A stretch of DNA of 64,000 nucleotides from Ignavibacteria bacterium. Lineage in GTDB: Bacteria > Bacteroidota > Ignavibacteria > Kapaibacteriales > UBA2268. The position numbers were made by a program, and so were the translations under genes. Each line of letters starts with the position of its first letter. Within the stretch, counting starts at the first letter, position 1. Below are positions 1-9,005 of the stretch, in pieces. The notes under the pieces are model-generated. The model had not been told where the DNA came from and searched no databases. It saw nothing but the letters and a program-made list of their open reading frames with translations. The DNA lies in NCBI GenBank assembly GCA_016844745.1, contig JAERMQ010000015.1, positions 1 to 64,000 on the forward strand, in the 5' to 3' direction.

Positions 1-79
1 TTCCTGTCATTTATACCTAAGAAAACTCATTGTTTTTTGAATTTTAGTACACATTATTTTTTTATCAATTTTGTCCTTT

Positions 80-730
80 TTACGCTGGTGCAGTACAAAT
101 TCTTTTATCGTTTAGAAAACTTCCTCCGGGAGTACAAATAATAAGTTGCCCGGATTTATCCTCAAAAATGGTTGTAATGTAATCCCCTAACAGACAATTT
201 GAGTCTTTTTGATTTGCCCTGTATATTTTAAATTTCTCCTTTATTCTGTCAAATTTTATTAGACCCTTATCACAACCAATCCAGAAGTTACCCATTCTAT
301 CTTCAAGTATGCAATTTATTCCGATAGAATTATTTTTATTCGAATCAATTTTCGCAAATGAATATCTTTTAAAAGAATTTGTTTTTCTAACGTATTTGTT
401 TAATCCATTATCCGCACCTATCCAAACGGTACCATATTTATCTTCATAAATGCATGATATTCCATCATCATCACTAATGCTTGTAGAATCATTCTTATTA
501 TTCTGATAGATCTCGAAATTATTTCCATCATATCTATTCAGCCCACCTACATTTGTTCCTAACCATAAATAACCAAGCTTATCCTGTAATATACATCTAA
601 TCCAGTTTTCGGATAGGCCGTCGTCATTTGTTATATGGATAAATTCTAATGCAGGCTTAACAAAACTTTTTGAATTTACCAAAAATGAATTAAAAATTAA
701 CAATAATAGAATCTTAACTAATTTTTTCAT
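80..730 (-). pseudogene. Truncated two-component-regulator propeller protein (N-terminal fragment)
   Basis: A signal peptide (MKKLVKILLLLIFNSFLVNS) is followed by the start of a beta-propeller. Repeats such as GYLWLGTNVGGLNRYDG, GTVWIGADNGLNKY and GNFWIGCDKGLIKFD match the two-component regulator propeller repeat. In that family the propeller forms the periplasmic sensor of hybrid histidine kinases or similar proteins, which are usually many hundreds of residues long. Here only about 3-4 repeats are present. The last one degenerates (GQLIICTPGGSFLNDKR) before a stop at residue 217, with no transmembrane or kinase region. Frames in the remaining 79 bp of the window do not continue the propeller. 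I read it as a truncated remnant. A short secreted propeller fragment that still folds is possible but unlikely. Confidence 0.7.
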
Positions 731-823
731 TATTGCACCTCAATATTTTAATTATTTTTTTTTAAGAAATAAGTTTATATTCACTTATTCTTTTATATCA
801 ATTTCATCAAGATACTCATTCTC

Positions 824-900
824 TTATGCCGGTTTCTCTAATTCCTTCTTAATAACATCGCTCAATTCCTTTTCCATATCCTTGCTATAGCCGGGCTGGT
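824..900 (-). pseudogene. Duplicated 3' end of the TlpA-like lipoprotein gene
   Basis: On the minus strand this stretch reads QPGYSKDMEKELSDVIKKELEKPA and stop. That is nearly identical to the last 24 codons of the complete TlpA-like gene at 1565-2761 (HPGYSKDMEKELSDVIEKELEKPA). At DNA level about 815-900 matches 1556-1641 with roughly 8 mismatches in 80 bases, in the same orientation. No start codon or upstream part of the gene is present; mazF ends 20 bp away. It is a gene fragment, not a functional gene, and forms one arm of a direct repeat around mazEF. Confidence 0.85.
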
Positions 901-919
901 TCGTTATTTTTACAAATTT

Positions 920-1261
920 CTATTGCAATATTGTATTTAACAACAATATTACTTCATTCGTAATACTATCAGGAGCTTTTTCGATAAATTCGGCTTCTCG
1001 AGCCTGCCAGTCCAGACTTTTAATCTGGTCTGATAATACAACACCTTCTATTTCCTTTAAATGCCTTAATTTTACTTCGAAAGGATAGCCTTTTATCTGG
1101 CTTGTAACCGGACAGAAAAGAGCAAGTCCTACCTTTTGATTATATATTATTGGAGATAGCACAAAAGCCGGTCTCTTTCCTTTTTGCTCATGCCCGGATT
1201 GAGGGTCAAAATTTAGCCAGACGATATCTCCTCTATCCGGAATATAAGGTTTCTTTACCAT
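920..1261 (-). CDS. mazF: MazF/PemK-family mRNA interferase toxin
   Basis: This 113-residue protein matches the MazF family along its length: PDRGDIVWLNFDPQSGHEQKGKRPAFVLSP at the N-terminus, then CPVTSQIKGYPFEV and GVVLSDQIKSLDW. The GDIVW strand, the conserved KRPA arginine region and the TSQIKGYPFEV threonine region are those of the RNA-cleaving site. MazF toxins cut single-stranded RNA at short motifs and are neutralised by MazE. The gene overlaps the upstream mazE by 7 bp, the usual translational coupling. No key residue appears lost, so the toxin is probably active. The cassette sits between two copies of a TlpA gene tail, suggesting it arrived or moved recently. Confidence 0.93.
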   Translation of the reverse strand: MVKKPYIPDRGDIVWLNFDPQSGHEQKGKRPAFVLSPIIYNQKVGLALFCPVTSQIKGYPFEVKLRHLKEIEGVVLSDQIKSLDWQAREAEFIEKAPDSITNEVILLLNTILQ

Positions 1262-1491
1262 ACTTCATTTCCTTCCGGCTTACCATAACTAATTTCTTTA
1301 TGAATATTTTCTTCTGTAACTTTTAAAAGTAAATCTTTTAGTTCAATTTTATCCTTCGGTTTAATCACTAAAGTATGATTCTTTATCTCAATATCTACTG
1401 TCGAGCCATCCCTAATTGAAATTTTTTCGGAAAATACTTTAGGTATTCTTACTCCGAGACTATTTCCCCATTTTCTAATTACCGTCTGCAT
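1255..1491 (-). CDS. mazE: MazE-family antitoxin (AbrB/SpoVT fold)
   Basis: The 78-residue protein opens with MQTVIRKWGNSLGVRIPKVFSEKISIRDGSTVDIEI, the swapped-hairpin AbrB DNA-binding domain typical of MazE. The WGNSLGVRIPK core is diagnostic. The acidic C-terminus (about residues 50-78) would be the flexible tail that wraps MazF. It is the first gene of a two-gene operon and its end overlaps mazF by 7 bp. By family analogy the MazE-MazF complex represses its own promoter, which would lie just upstream in 1492-1560; I do not see a clear operator there. Confidence 0.93.
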   Translation of the reverse strand: MQTVIRKWGNSLGVRIPKVFSEKISIRDGSTVDIEIKNHTLVIKPKDKIELKDLLLKVTEENIHKEISYGKPEGNEVW

Positions 1492-1564
1492 AAAATTCCC
1501 TTTTTTAAATTATACAATGTTTATACAGCAAAATAATAAAAATATAATAAAATTCATCATTCTG

Positions 1565-2761
1565 TTATGCCGGTTTCTCCAACTCCTTCTCAATAACATC
1601 ACTCAATTCCTTTTCCATATCCTTGCTGTAGCCGGGATGGACAAAGAGAATTTTCCCATCCTTACCGATAATGAAAAGTGTCGGATAGCCGGTAACGCCA
1701 TAATCTTTTGCTACATCATCGCCATGGATGAGCGTTTTATAGCTGAATCCCTTTTCACGGATGAATCCGGCAGGGTCTGCTTCGTTGGTTTCTCTACAAC
1801 TCACGCCGTAAAGCTCGAAAGGCTTTCCTTTGAATTTGTCGTAAATCGCCTGAATTTTCGGAATGGCAACAACGCACCATGGACACCATGTACCCCAGAA
1901 ATCCAGCACAATTACCTTACCGAGGAATGAAGATAACTTAACTTCATTTCCTTTGCTGTCCTTTAATGTGAAATCAGGCGCTGTATCTCCTTCTTGCAGG
2001 GTATGGGATTCTTCAGAATCATCTGCTTCATCCTGCTTCTCCGGACGGAAATATTCTACCTCATAATCGGCTGGAGGACGCGGTTTGAATAAAGAATCCG
2101 GTATCAGGACATTTAATTGAACATTTTTGAGAATGTACTTTTCTTCTTCTATTTTTATATTATTGACCAATAGCACATTTTCAAACTTTCTGATTACTCC
2201 GTCCTCGCATCCGTAATAATTTATCGAGATGTGATTGGAGTTTGGTCCGATATCTTCATTATCCAAAGGAGCTTCGCTTTTAACGAGCAGGCATTTTACC
2301 CCATCCGAATTAGCCGAACCCTGATAAACAAAAGAGGAATCTTTATTAATATTATCTTCGTATTTCTTATCTGTTGTGCGAATTACTGCTTTAATGATAT
2401 TGATATATTTTTTTATGAATTCTGAGGATTGAAAGATTTTTTCTACGATGAATACACTCTTGTTTTTCGGCATAAGCATTGCATAAGTTCTGCCGTTATA
2501 AGTTATTATATTGCCTTCTGAATCCTCCAGCCTGATTTTGGCATGAATTGCATTATCGTTTTCATTCCTTTTGAGCCATACTTTATATTCGGTTAATTTT
2601 TTTACGCCGGAAGATGAAATGCTTACCTCTGATACATTGAATTGAGCTGAAAGAATATTAAGCCGTTTTTGATAAGAAGAGATAATGATTTCCTTCGGGT
2701 CTTGCTTTGCACCACAAGCGCTAAATAATATTAAAGATAAAAAAATAAGGATGTTTCTCAT
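1565..2761 (-). CDS. TlpA-like thioredoxin lipoprotein with N-terminal LolA-like region
   Basis: A 398-residue predicted lipoprotein: the lipobox LFSAC places the lipidated cysteine at position 16. Residues about 20-235 form an all-beta-looking region (FNVSEVSIS...LKNVQLNVLIP) that resembles LolA/outer-membrane lipoprotein-sorting folds, although I cannot confirm the family. An acidic linker (EKQDEADDSEES) follows. Residues about 257-398 are an AhpC/TSA-TlpA thioredoxin domain with the redox motif WCPWC at 292-296 and a cis-proline region GYPTLFII. Such proteins reduce or oxidise thiols at the envelope. It is complete; a decayed copy of its tail lies at 824-900 on the other side of mazEF. Confidence 0.8.
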   Translation of the reverse strand: MRNILIFLSLILFSACGAKQDPKEIIISSYQKRLNILSAQFNVSEVSISSSGVKKLTEYKVWLKRNENDNAIHAKIRLEDSEGNIITYNGRTYAMLMPKNKSVFIVEKIFQSSEFIKKYINIIKAVIRTTDKKYEDNINKDSSFVYQGSANSDGVKCLLVKSEAPLDNEDIGPNSNHISINYYGCEDGVIRKFENVLLVNNIKIEEEKYILKNVQLNVLIPDSLFKPRPPADYEVEYFRPEKQDEADDSEESHTLQEGDTAPDFTLKDSKGNEVKLSSFLGKVIVLDFWGTWCPWCVVAIPKIQAIYDKFKGKPFELYGVSCRETNEADPAGFIREKGFSYKTLIHGDDVAKDYGVTGYPTLFIIGKDGKILFVHPGYSKDMEKELSDVIEKELEKPA

Positions 2762-2790
2762 TTTATCCTTCTTAAATATAAATTAAAATA

Positions 2791-2868
2791 AGAGAAACCC
2801 CCTAACCCCCTTTGAAAAAGGGGGAATAAAAGTACCCCCTTTTTCAAAGGAGGTTAGGGGGTTTCTCT
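2791..2868. repeat. Palindromic intergenic repeat, CCCCCTAACCCCC family (R1), copy 1
   Basis: A near-perfect 78-bp inverted repeat, starting AGAGAAACCCCCTAACCCCC and ending with its reverse complement, around a short AT centre. An almost identical element lies at 61954-62032. It sits between the TlpA-like gene and the next + strand gene and could fold as a long hairpin in transcripts of either strand. Confidence 0.9.
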
Positions 2869-3009
2869 TTTATTTTTCATATTTTATTAATTGAACCTTA
2901 ATGTTAGAGAACTATCAAAGTTTATTTCTCATTTATGTTAAATTATAAAAAAATTAAATTAAGGAAATTGATTGATTTGAACAAATTTTTCGGTTCGGGA
3001 AAATTTGGT

Positions 3010-3162
3010 TAAATTTGCATTATGAGAAGTAAGACAATAAAAGCAGCAAGCTGCCTTGCACTGGGCGGTACGATACGTGGAAATTCCTTTATTTCATGTA
3101 TCGCCATTATGTATTTGCTGCTGCTGAGCGAACTTCTCTCCAGCTCTACAAGTCGTTCCTAA
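3010..3162 (+). other. Possible small ORF or leader transcript upstream of lat
   Basis: A TAAATTTG box at 3010-3017, like the -7 element of Bacteroidota promoters, lies just before an ATG at 3022. From it runs a 46-codon ORF ending at 3160-3162. The peptide is hydrophobic in its second half (MYLLLLSELLSSSTSRS) and the stretch is visibly more GC-rich than its surroundings. It could be a leader peptide with a leucine run, a small membrane peptide or a structured RNA leader. The -33 element is poor (no TTTG at the right spacing). The aminotransferase gene starts 155 bp further on. I recognise no family. Confidence 0.3.
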
Positions 3163-3316
3163 TATTATTCACACATTATTTTTCAACTTTAGTTTTGCTT
3201 ATTAAACTATTAGTTTATAAAGTTGAAAGTTTATAAAGTAAAAAATAATTTTTGTGTTAGAAATTGAGATAAATGTTAATTGTAATGTATTTCCAAAATC
3301 AAATTTGTAAAAAAAA

Positions 3317-4669
3317 ATGAAAACCAAATCAATTCTTAGTTATAAGCCAAAATATAGCATTGGAGCCGACCAAGTACTTGATGAATTAAAAAAGCACATG
3401 CTTATTGACGGCTTCAATATCGTGTTGGACTTGTATGACAGCGCAGGTTCTACTTTTATCGATGCCCGGACGCGGCAAAAGTATCTGGACTTTTTTACTT
3501 GCTTTGCAACACTTCCTGTCGGCTTCAATCATCCTAAATTATTAGAAGAAAATTATCTCGAATACTTAGGCAGAATCAGCGTTAATAAACCATCGAATTC
3601 TGATATTTATACAGAAGCAATGGCAACGTTTGTTAATACCTTTTTCAAAATCGCAGTTCCGGATTATTTCAAATATTCATTCTTTATCTCCGGAGGGACA
3701 TTAGCCGTTGAGAACGCTCTTAAAGCGGCATTCGATAGAAAAGTCCGCAAAAATTTCTCAAATGGTTATAAATTCGAACATGGGCAGCAAATCCTGCATT
3801 TCAAGCATGCTTTTCATGGAAGGTCGGGTTATACTATGTCGCTAACAAATACAGACCCGGTAAAGACGGAGTATTATCCTAAATTTTCCTGGCCCCGGGT
3901 TTTGTCGCCATTTATCGAATTTCCGGAAAATCAGGAAAATATTGAGAGAACGATAGATAAGGAAAATGACTCCATACGTGAGATTCAGCAAGCTTTCTAC
4001 TCAAATAAGGATGATATTGCCGCTATAATAATCGAACCGATTCAGGGTGAGGGAGGGGATAATCATTTCCGAAAGGAATTTCTTCAACAGTTGCGGATTT
4101 TGGCTGATGAGAACGACGCATTGCTGATTTTCGATGAGGTTCAGTGCGGGCTTGGGATTACCGGTAAATGGTGGACTCATCAGCATTTTAATGTTCAACC
4201 CGATATAATGACTTTTGGAAAGAAAACACAAATTTGCGGAATTTTGGTTGGAGATAAAATTGACGATATTCCCGACAATGTGTTCCATACTCCCGGCAGG
4301 ATTAATTCAACATGGGGCGGCTCACTTGCCGATATGGTGCGCTCAACAAAATATTTGGAAATTATCGAAGAGGAAAATCTCTTACAAAACGTTAGTCTGC
4401 TTGGAACCTACCTGATGAATGAATTGAATGAAATTCAGGTTAACAATCCGGATTTAGTTTCCAATGTGCGAGGTAAAGGATTATTCTGTGCATTCGATTT
4501 GGCATCTACTGATTTGAGAAATAAATTCCGTCAGAACTGTTTCGATAATGGTTTACTTATTTTGCCATGTGGTAATCAATCTATTCGTTTTCGACCGGCA
4601 CTGAATATTAAAAAGGAGAACCTTCAAGAGGGACTGGAAATTATTCGAAAGGCACTTATTCAATTGTAA
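3317..4669 (+). CDS. lat: L-lysine 6-transaminase (lysine epsilon-aminotransferase)
   Basis: A 450-residue fold-type I PLP aminotransferase. The sequence IMTFGKKTQICGILVGD near residues 298-312 carries the PLP-binding lysine in the form characteristic of lysine 6-aminotransferases, and IFDEVQCGLGITGKWW at 271-286 carries the aspartate that contacts the PLP ring nitrogen. The N-terminal DLYDSAGSTFIDARTRQKYLDFFTCFATLPVGFNHPK also fits this subfamily. The enzyme moves the epsilon-amino group of lysine to 2-oxoglutarate, giving 2-aminoadipate 6-semialdehyde (piperideine-6-carboxylate). It stands alone, without a semialdehyde dehydrogenase next to it. The ribosome site is weak (A-rich before ATG). 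Confidence 0.92.
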   Translation: MKTKSILSYKPKYSIGADQVLDELKKHMLIDGFNIVLDLYDSAGSTFIDARTRQKYLDFFTCFATLPVGFNHPKLLEENYLEYLGRISVNKPSNSDIYTEAMATFVNTFFKIAVPDYFKYSFFISGGTLAVENALKAAFDRKVRKNFSNGYKFEHGQQILHFKHAFHGRSGYTMSLTNTDPVKTEYYPKFSWPRVLSPFIEFPENQENIERTIDKENDSIREIQQAFYSNKDDIAAIIIEPIQGEGGDNHFRKEFLQQLRILADENDALLIFDEVQCGLGITGKWWTHQHFNVQPDIMTFGKKTQICGILVGDKIDDIPDNVFHTPGRINSTWGGSLADMVRSTKYLEIIEEENLLQNVSLLGTYLMNELNEIQVNNPDLVSNVRGKGLFCAFDLASTDLRNKFRQNCFDNGLLILPCGNQSIRFRPALNIKKENLQEGLEIIRKALIQL

Positions 4670-4751
4670 ATTGTTAATGGTCAATGGTTAATGAAATAGG
4701 GACAGGAAGCAAGGGGCGAGGGACGTGGAAAATTGTAATTAGAAATCATAC

Positions 4752-4791
4752 ATCCTATAATCCTTTAATCCTGTAAATCATGGTTCAGACA
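4752..4791. repeat. Short interspersed repeat TCCTTTAATCCTGTAAATCATGGTTCAGAC, copy 1
   Basis: The 40-bp stretch ATCCTATAATCCTTTAATCC... recurs at 6203-6242 with a few changes. The two copies bracket the serine hydrolase gene in direct orientation. The rest of the 4670-5034 gap holds only a small inverted repeat of TTAATGGTCAATGGTTAA type just after lat and AT-rich sequence; I see no gene there. Confidence 0.7.
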
Positions 4792-5034
4792 TTTATTGAG
4801 CTATCAATTATCTATTGGACTGTCATAATAAAGTTGACAATTATTTTCTAATTTTTGTAAAAGTATTTGATTAGAATAGATTCCTGTATTCGATTTTGTT
4901 TTTAATTAAAATTATTATAATTTGTCATAATGATAGATGTCAAAATCCAATATCTATGAAGTACTTGAATTAATAAAAAAAAATATTAAATTGGATTTAT
5001 AATTAACGATTAATAAATTTTTGAAAGAGAGAAT

Positions 5035-6147
5035 ATGAAAAGATTACTTGTTTCAATTACAACAATTTTAGTTTTGAGTTTATCGTTTATATCCTGCTCA
5101 AAAGATAGTACTCCGGTTCAACCATCGCAGAACAAGATATTAACGACTGTTGTGAAAGCGCAACTTGACTCAATAGCCGATTTATGTTTTGGCGAGGTTA
5201 GTACTCCCGGTATGATGGCGCTTATCTCCGTTGAAGGAGAAGGTGACTATCTCATTAAGCGCGGAGTTAGCAACAGAGAGACCGGCGAACTTATGAATGA
5301 AAATCACTTTCTTAGAATTGCGAGCAATACCAAACCATTTACAGGCGCTGCAGTCCTGATTCTGGTTGATGAGGGAAAGATTAATTTAGATAGTTCAATA
5401 TCCTATTATCTGCCGGAATATAAGGTTCCGAATGGGTATAAAATTACAATTCGCATGCTTGGTAACATGACAAGCGGATTATTTAGCTATTCCGGTGATG
5501 CTGGGTTTTGGAATTCTTATGTGGCAAGTAATCATTCAAAGACTTTTCCACCCGATTCCCTTTGTGCAATGGCATTCCGTCATCCGGTAAACTTTGAACC
5601 GGGAGCAAAATATGATTATTGCAATACAAATACTGTTCTTCTTGGTTTATTGATGGAAAAAGTAACAGGGATGTCTGCTAAGAATGTTATTTCCGAGAAG
5701 TTGCTTAAACCTTTAAAATTAACAAATACCTATTGGCCCAACTCAATTTTTTTGCAATCACCCTATCTTCATGGATATAGCTTGATTGAAGGCTCGATAA
5801 TTGAAGCAACCAATTGGAATCCTTCGTGGGGTTACACTGCAGGGATTTTGGTTTCAACCTTATGGGATATGAAAACATGGGGGAAAGCCTTAGGTGAAGG
5901 TAAATTACTTTCTGAAAAAATGAAATCCGAGAGGTTTAAATGGGTTGAAGACCATTACGGTTTTTCTGTATCGAAGGCAGGTGATTGGGTTGGGCATGCC
6001 GGTACTATGCCAGGGTTTAATTCCCACATCTATTATAATCAGGCAAAAAAAATAACTCTGGTTGTAGTTTGCAACATGGATACCGATACTCCGGTAGAAG
6101 GATTTTCCTACTTTTTCCAGAAGATTTTAAGCGAGGCAGCTAAGTAA
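5035..6147 (+). CDS. Serine hydrolase lipoprotein, beta-lactamase class C / D-alanyl-D-alanine carboxypeptidase-like
   Basis: A 370-residue lipoprotein with lipobox LSFISC (Cys21). The catalytic SxxK motif is SNTK at 97-100 (FLRIASNTKPFTGAAV). A YxN-type motif occurs in FEPGAKYDYCNTNTVL, and HAGTMPGF near the C-terminus replaces the KTG triad as HxG, as in many class C-like esterases and peptidases. The fold is that of class C beta-lactamases, DD-carboxypeptidases and related esterases; the substrate cannot be told from sequence. It is a single gene with an AGAGAG-type ribosome site (AAAGAGAGAAT). Its location should be periplasmic, anchored to a membrane. Confidence 0.85.
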   Translation: MKRLLVSITTILVLSLSFISCSKDSTPVQPSQNKILTTVVKAQLDSIADLCFGEVSTPGMMALISVEGEGDYLIKRGVSNRETGELMNENHFLRIASNTKPFTGAAVLILVDEGKINLDSSISYYLPEYKVPNGYKITIRMLGNMTSGLFSYSGDAGFWNSYVASNHSKTFPPDSLCAMAFRHPVNFEPGAKYDYCNTNTVLLGLLMEKVTGMSAKNVISEKLLKPLKLTNTYWPNSIFLQSPYLHGYSLIEGSIIEATNWNPSWGYTAGILVSTLWDMKTWGKALGEGKLLSEKMKSERFKWVEDHYGFSVSKAGDWVGHAGTMPGFNSHIYYNQAKKITLVVVCNMDTDTPVEGFSYFFQKILSEAAK

Positions 6148-6202
6148 TGGTCTATGGTTATTGGTCTATTTAGAATTAAGGATTATATGACTATATCCTA
6201 TA

Positions 6203-6242
6203 ATCCTATAATCCTTTAATCCTATAAATCATAATTCAGACA
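6203..6242. repeat. Short interspersed repeat, copy 2
   Basis: Second copy of the repeat at 4752-4791 (ATCCTATAATCCTTTAATCCTATAAATCA...). It lies between the serine hydrolase stop and the convergent DUF2142 gene, preceded by an extra ATCCTATA unit. Confidence 0.7.
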
Positions 6243-6246
6243 GATA

Positions 6247-7692
6247 TTATTTATAAAAGAAATTATTTATAAATATTACCGTATAAAGCAGTACCAAAGC
6301 GGAATAAGCTGGCGCAATTAATCCGGAAAATCGCTTCAAAATACTTTGCGGGAACGCATTGTTGTAGAAGACAAGCAATAGTATAGGTACGGCTGGGGCG
6401 AAATACCTGCCTTGTAATCCGAATACCATTTCAGCGCCTTTGGGAGAGTAGAGCAGAAGCCCACCCATAATCAAATATACCGTTCCTATTGCAATGAAAA
6501 ATGCAAGTAATTTCTGATAAAGATTCAATTTAATATTGGCTGATGAGTCTAACAATGCAACGGTTATAAGTACGATACCATGAAGAATGATAATTATTTT
6601 TGGCATCAACAGGTATGAATATCCGAACCTGCCAATTGTTCCGCTGACCCACTCCTGCCGGAAAAACAGGAAATTATTCGTCAATAAAGTGATATATTCA
6701 AACGGATGACTGAATATATAGGAAATTTTCTCAGACGTCCCGCCAAAATCGTATTCCTTCCTCAATTGCGGCACATTACCGAGATCATAATGTTGTGCCG
6801 CAACAAGCGCGCCCCATGTGAACGAATCCAAATAAAAGAATATAAGGACAAAGATTAATGCCATCGATGCGTAGATAGTAAGAGCTCGTTTCATATTTCC
6901 GAATTTACCTGGAGGTATCAGGAAGAATACAAATAGAATTAACGGATATCCGGATTTGGAATAATAATGCAGTATAGCCAATACCGTGATAAAAGCCAAT
7001 GAACGAATAGTGATTTTAGCATCGGGAACGAAGGCGTAATACAGACAGAATGCCAGATATAAGAAAGATATTCCATTGCTGAGCATGTCGTAGGTGACGG
7101 AAGCAGATTGATATAGAATCATTGGCGTTAAGGCATAAAGCAGCAAAACATATTTGAAAACAGGTGTATATTTGATTGCGTAAAAAATAATGATTATATA
7201 ACAGATTAATCCGAACAAACGTGCAAACCAGCCAAGCCACAAGGGTTTCGAATTAATTATTTTGCCGAATATTATTCCGATAGAGTAGGGTAGATATGGT
7301 ATTGGATTTGTAGAGTAAGAATGGTCGTGCCTGTATTCAGAGTTTCTTTCGTTAAGTGTGATTTTTCCGGCTTCTTTTTTTCGTTGGGACATGGTAGCAC
7401 GAAGGTTTTCCAATTGGGCATCATCCTTAGTTTGGAATGGTAATCCCTGGAAATAATTTACAACATAAGTTAGATTCAGTGGGACATTACCCCCAATTTG
7501 AGTTCCGTTTTGAGTTGGAAGTATATCGCCGGATGCAATATGATATGCATGAAAGAAATGCCTGTCTTCGTCATTGGTCTGGAACGGCGGATTGACGAAT
7601 ACAAGCACAATGCCGAAAATGGCTGCTATAAAGACAAATGCCCATTCGGGCTGTAATTGAAAGGAATTTAATTTTGAAGTTTTAACTTTCAT
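6247..7692 (-). CDS. Polytopic membrane protein, DUF2142 family
   Basis: A 481-residue inner-membrane protein with about 11-12 hydrophobic segments. The first loop, NPPFQTNDEDRHFFHAYHIASGDILP, is characteristic of DUF2142, whose members resemble GT-C type glycosyltransferases and often sit in cell-surface polysaccharide loci. The acidic DED in the first extracytoplasmic loop would be the metal or sugar-phosphate site by analogy with GT-C enzymes. It lies 13 bp downstream of a GT2 glycosyltransferase gene on the same strand, a natural partner: the GT2 enzyme would make a polyprenyl-phosphate sugar and this protein would use it. That pairing is inference. Confidence 0.75.
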   Translation of the reverse strand: MKVKTSKLNSFQLQPEWAFVFIAAIFGIVLVFVNPPFQTNDEDRHFFHAYHIASGDILPTQNGTQIGGNVPLNLTYVVNYFQGLPFQTKDDAQLENLRATMSQRKKEAGKITLNERNSEYRHDHSYSTNPIPYLPYSIGIIFGKIINSKPLWLGWFARLFGLICYIIIIFYAIKYTPVFKYVLLLYALTPMILYQSASVTYDMLSNGISFLYLAFCLYYAFVPDAKITIRSLAFITVLAILHYYSKSGYPLILFVFFLIPPGKFGNMKRALTIYASMALIFVLIFFYLDSFTWGALVAAQHYDLGNVPQLRKEYDFGGTSEKISYIFSHPFEYITLLTNNFLFFRQEWVSGTIGRFGYSYLLMPKIIIILHGIVLITVALLDSSANIKLNLYQKLLAFFIAIGTVYLIMGGLLLYSPKGAEMVFGLQGRYFAPAVPILLLVFYNNAFPQSILKRFSGLIAPAYSALVLLYTVIFINNFFYK

Positions 7693-7705
7693 TTATGAAT
7701 CTCAT

Positions 7706-8872
7706 TTATTTATGTAATTTTAATTTCAGAATACTTAAAAAGAAACTCGAAAAAATGATCTGGCAGCCCAGAACCAATAAAGTAATCGATGTAATCACCA
7801 ATCTCATTGTGCTTTGCAAGCCTAACGCGCCGAATTGACCTTGTTCCGCTTTAATGACAGCATAAACCGACCCGCCTAAACCTAAAGCGACCATTAAAGA
7901 ACCAACGAACAGTCCACGTTCCAATGTTAATGGTTTGAGCAATTTCATTAATCTTTCATGTTCCGGTAGCAGTTTTTCCTGAATTGCAAATACTTTTGAT
8001 AGAATTGCAAACGATACTGCCTGGAAACCAATTATCAGGGCTGTACTTGCATAAAGCAATGTATGAAAGTCAAGAGAGAACCTGATTCCGGGTAGCAAAA
8101 GCAATCCAAGGCATATACCAAAAATGATAAAGGAAATTCCAGGGTATAGAAAAAGCCAGCGGGGGCTGTATAGAAGCAAAAATCGAAGATGCCGCCACCC
8201 GTCATGAATGGGTCTTAAATGAGCAGGGCGTGAGCGACCGGACGGAAAAATCTTAGTTGGAACCTCAGCTACTTTCAATTTGATAAAGGAAGATTTTACT
8301 ATCATTTCACTTGCAAATTCCATACCTGTTGTTCGCAAGTCGAGTTTAATGAATGCTTCTTTAGTAAAACCACGCAAACCGCAATGGAAGTCGCTTACCG
8401 GGCTTCGATAAAATATTTTTCCAATTAACGAGAGACTCTGATTACCTATTAACCTTGGCAAATATGATAAGGAACCTGCTTTTGACTCACCTTTGAAGCG
8501 GTTGCCAATAACCATATCATAGCCGTTACGAAGCATTTCGACAAACTGCATCAGATTTTCGAGGTCATGGCTGCCGTCTGAATCGCCCATGATTACGAAT
8601 TTGCCATAAGCTGCCGTTATACCGCCACGTAAAGCGCTGCCATATCCTTTCATTGGAACATCGACGATACGGGCGCCTTCGTTTATTGCCAATTGCTGTG
8701 ACCCGTCAATGCTGCCGTTATCGGCAACAATAACCTCACCTTTAATATTATTGGTTTCTAAGAATTTTCGGGCTTTAGCAACGCAATCTGCAATTGTTTC
8801 AGCTTCATCTAAGCAAGGCATGACAATTGATAATTCTATTTCTATATTTTCAGTATTTTTAATAAAATTCAC
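7706..8872 (-). CDS. Family 2 glycosyltransferase, polyprenyl-phosphate mannosyl/glucosyltransferase-like
   Basis: A 388-residue protein. The cytoplasmic GT-A domain spans about residues 1-240, with SIVMPCLDEAETI at the start, VIVADNGSIDGS for nucleotide-sugar binding, and MGDSDGSHDL as the DxD-type metal site. The signature SDFHCGLRGFTKEAF is common in dolichol-phosphate-sugar synthase relatives. Residues about 240-388 hold four hydrophobic segments. It probably transfers a sugar from NDP-sugar to a polyprenyl phosphate at the inner leaflet. It is transcribed ahead of the DUF2142 gene with 13 bp between them. Confidence 0.88.
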   Translation of the reverse strand: MNFIKNTENIEIELSIVMPCLDEAETIADCVAKARKFLETNNIKGEVIVADNGSIDGSQQLAINEGARIVDVPMKGYGSALRGGITAAYGKFVIMGDSDGSHDLENLMQFVEMLRNGYDMVIGNRFKGESKAGSLSYLPRLIGNQSLSLIGKIFYRSPVSDFHCGLRGFTKEAFIKLDLRTTGMEFASEMIVKSSFIKLKVAEVPTKIFPSGRSRPAHLRPIHDGWRHLRFLLLYSPRWLFLYPGISFIIFGICLGLLLLPGIRFSLDFHTLLYASTALIIGFQAVSFAILSKVFAIQEKLLPEHERLMKLLKPLTLERGLFVGSLMVALGLGGSVYAVIKAEQGQFGALGLQSTMRLVITSITLLVLGCQIIFSSFFLSILKLKLHK

Positions 8873-9005
8873 TAATAAATTATTAATTCTCGAAAAAAAA
8901 TATCTCCAAATTTAACAAAAATTAGTATTTTATAACGTTGAAAATTTATTAACTTGAAATTTAACTAATTTTCATAGTGTCACGTGTTACACTTGAAATT
9001 CAGAG

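Noticed and set aside
1517-1930. + strand ORF MFIQQNNKNIIKF... opposite the TlpA-like gene
   Set aside because: Lies wholly antisense to the thioredoxin domain with no motif of its own; shadow ORF.
3010-3162. tRNA or known riboswitch in the GC-richer stretch before lat
   Set aside because: I cannot fold it into a cloverleaf or match a known riboswitch core by eye; kept only as a possible leader.
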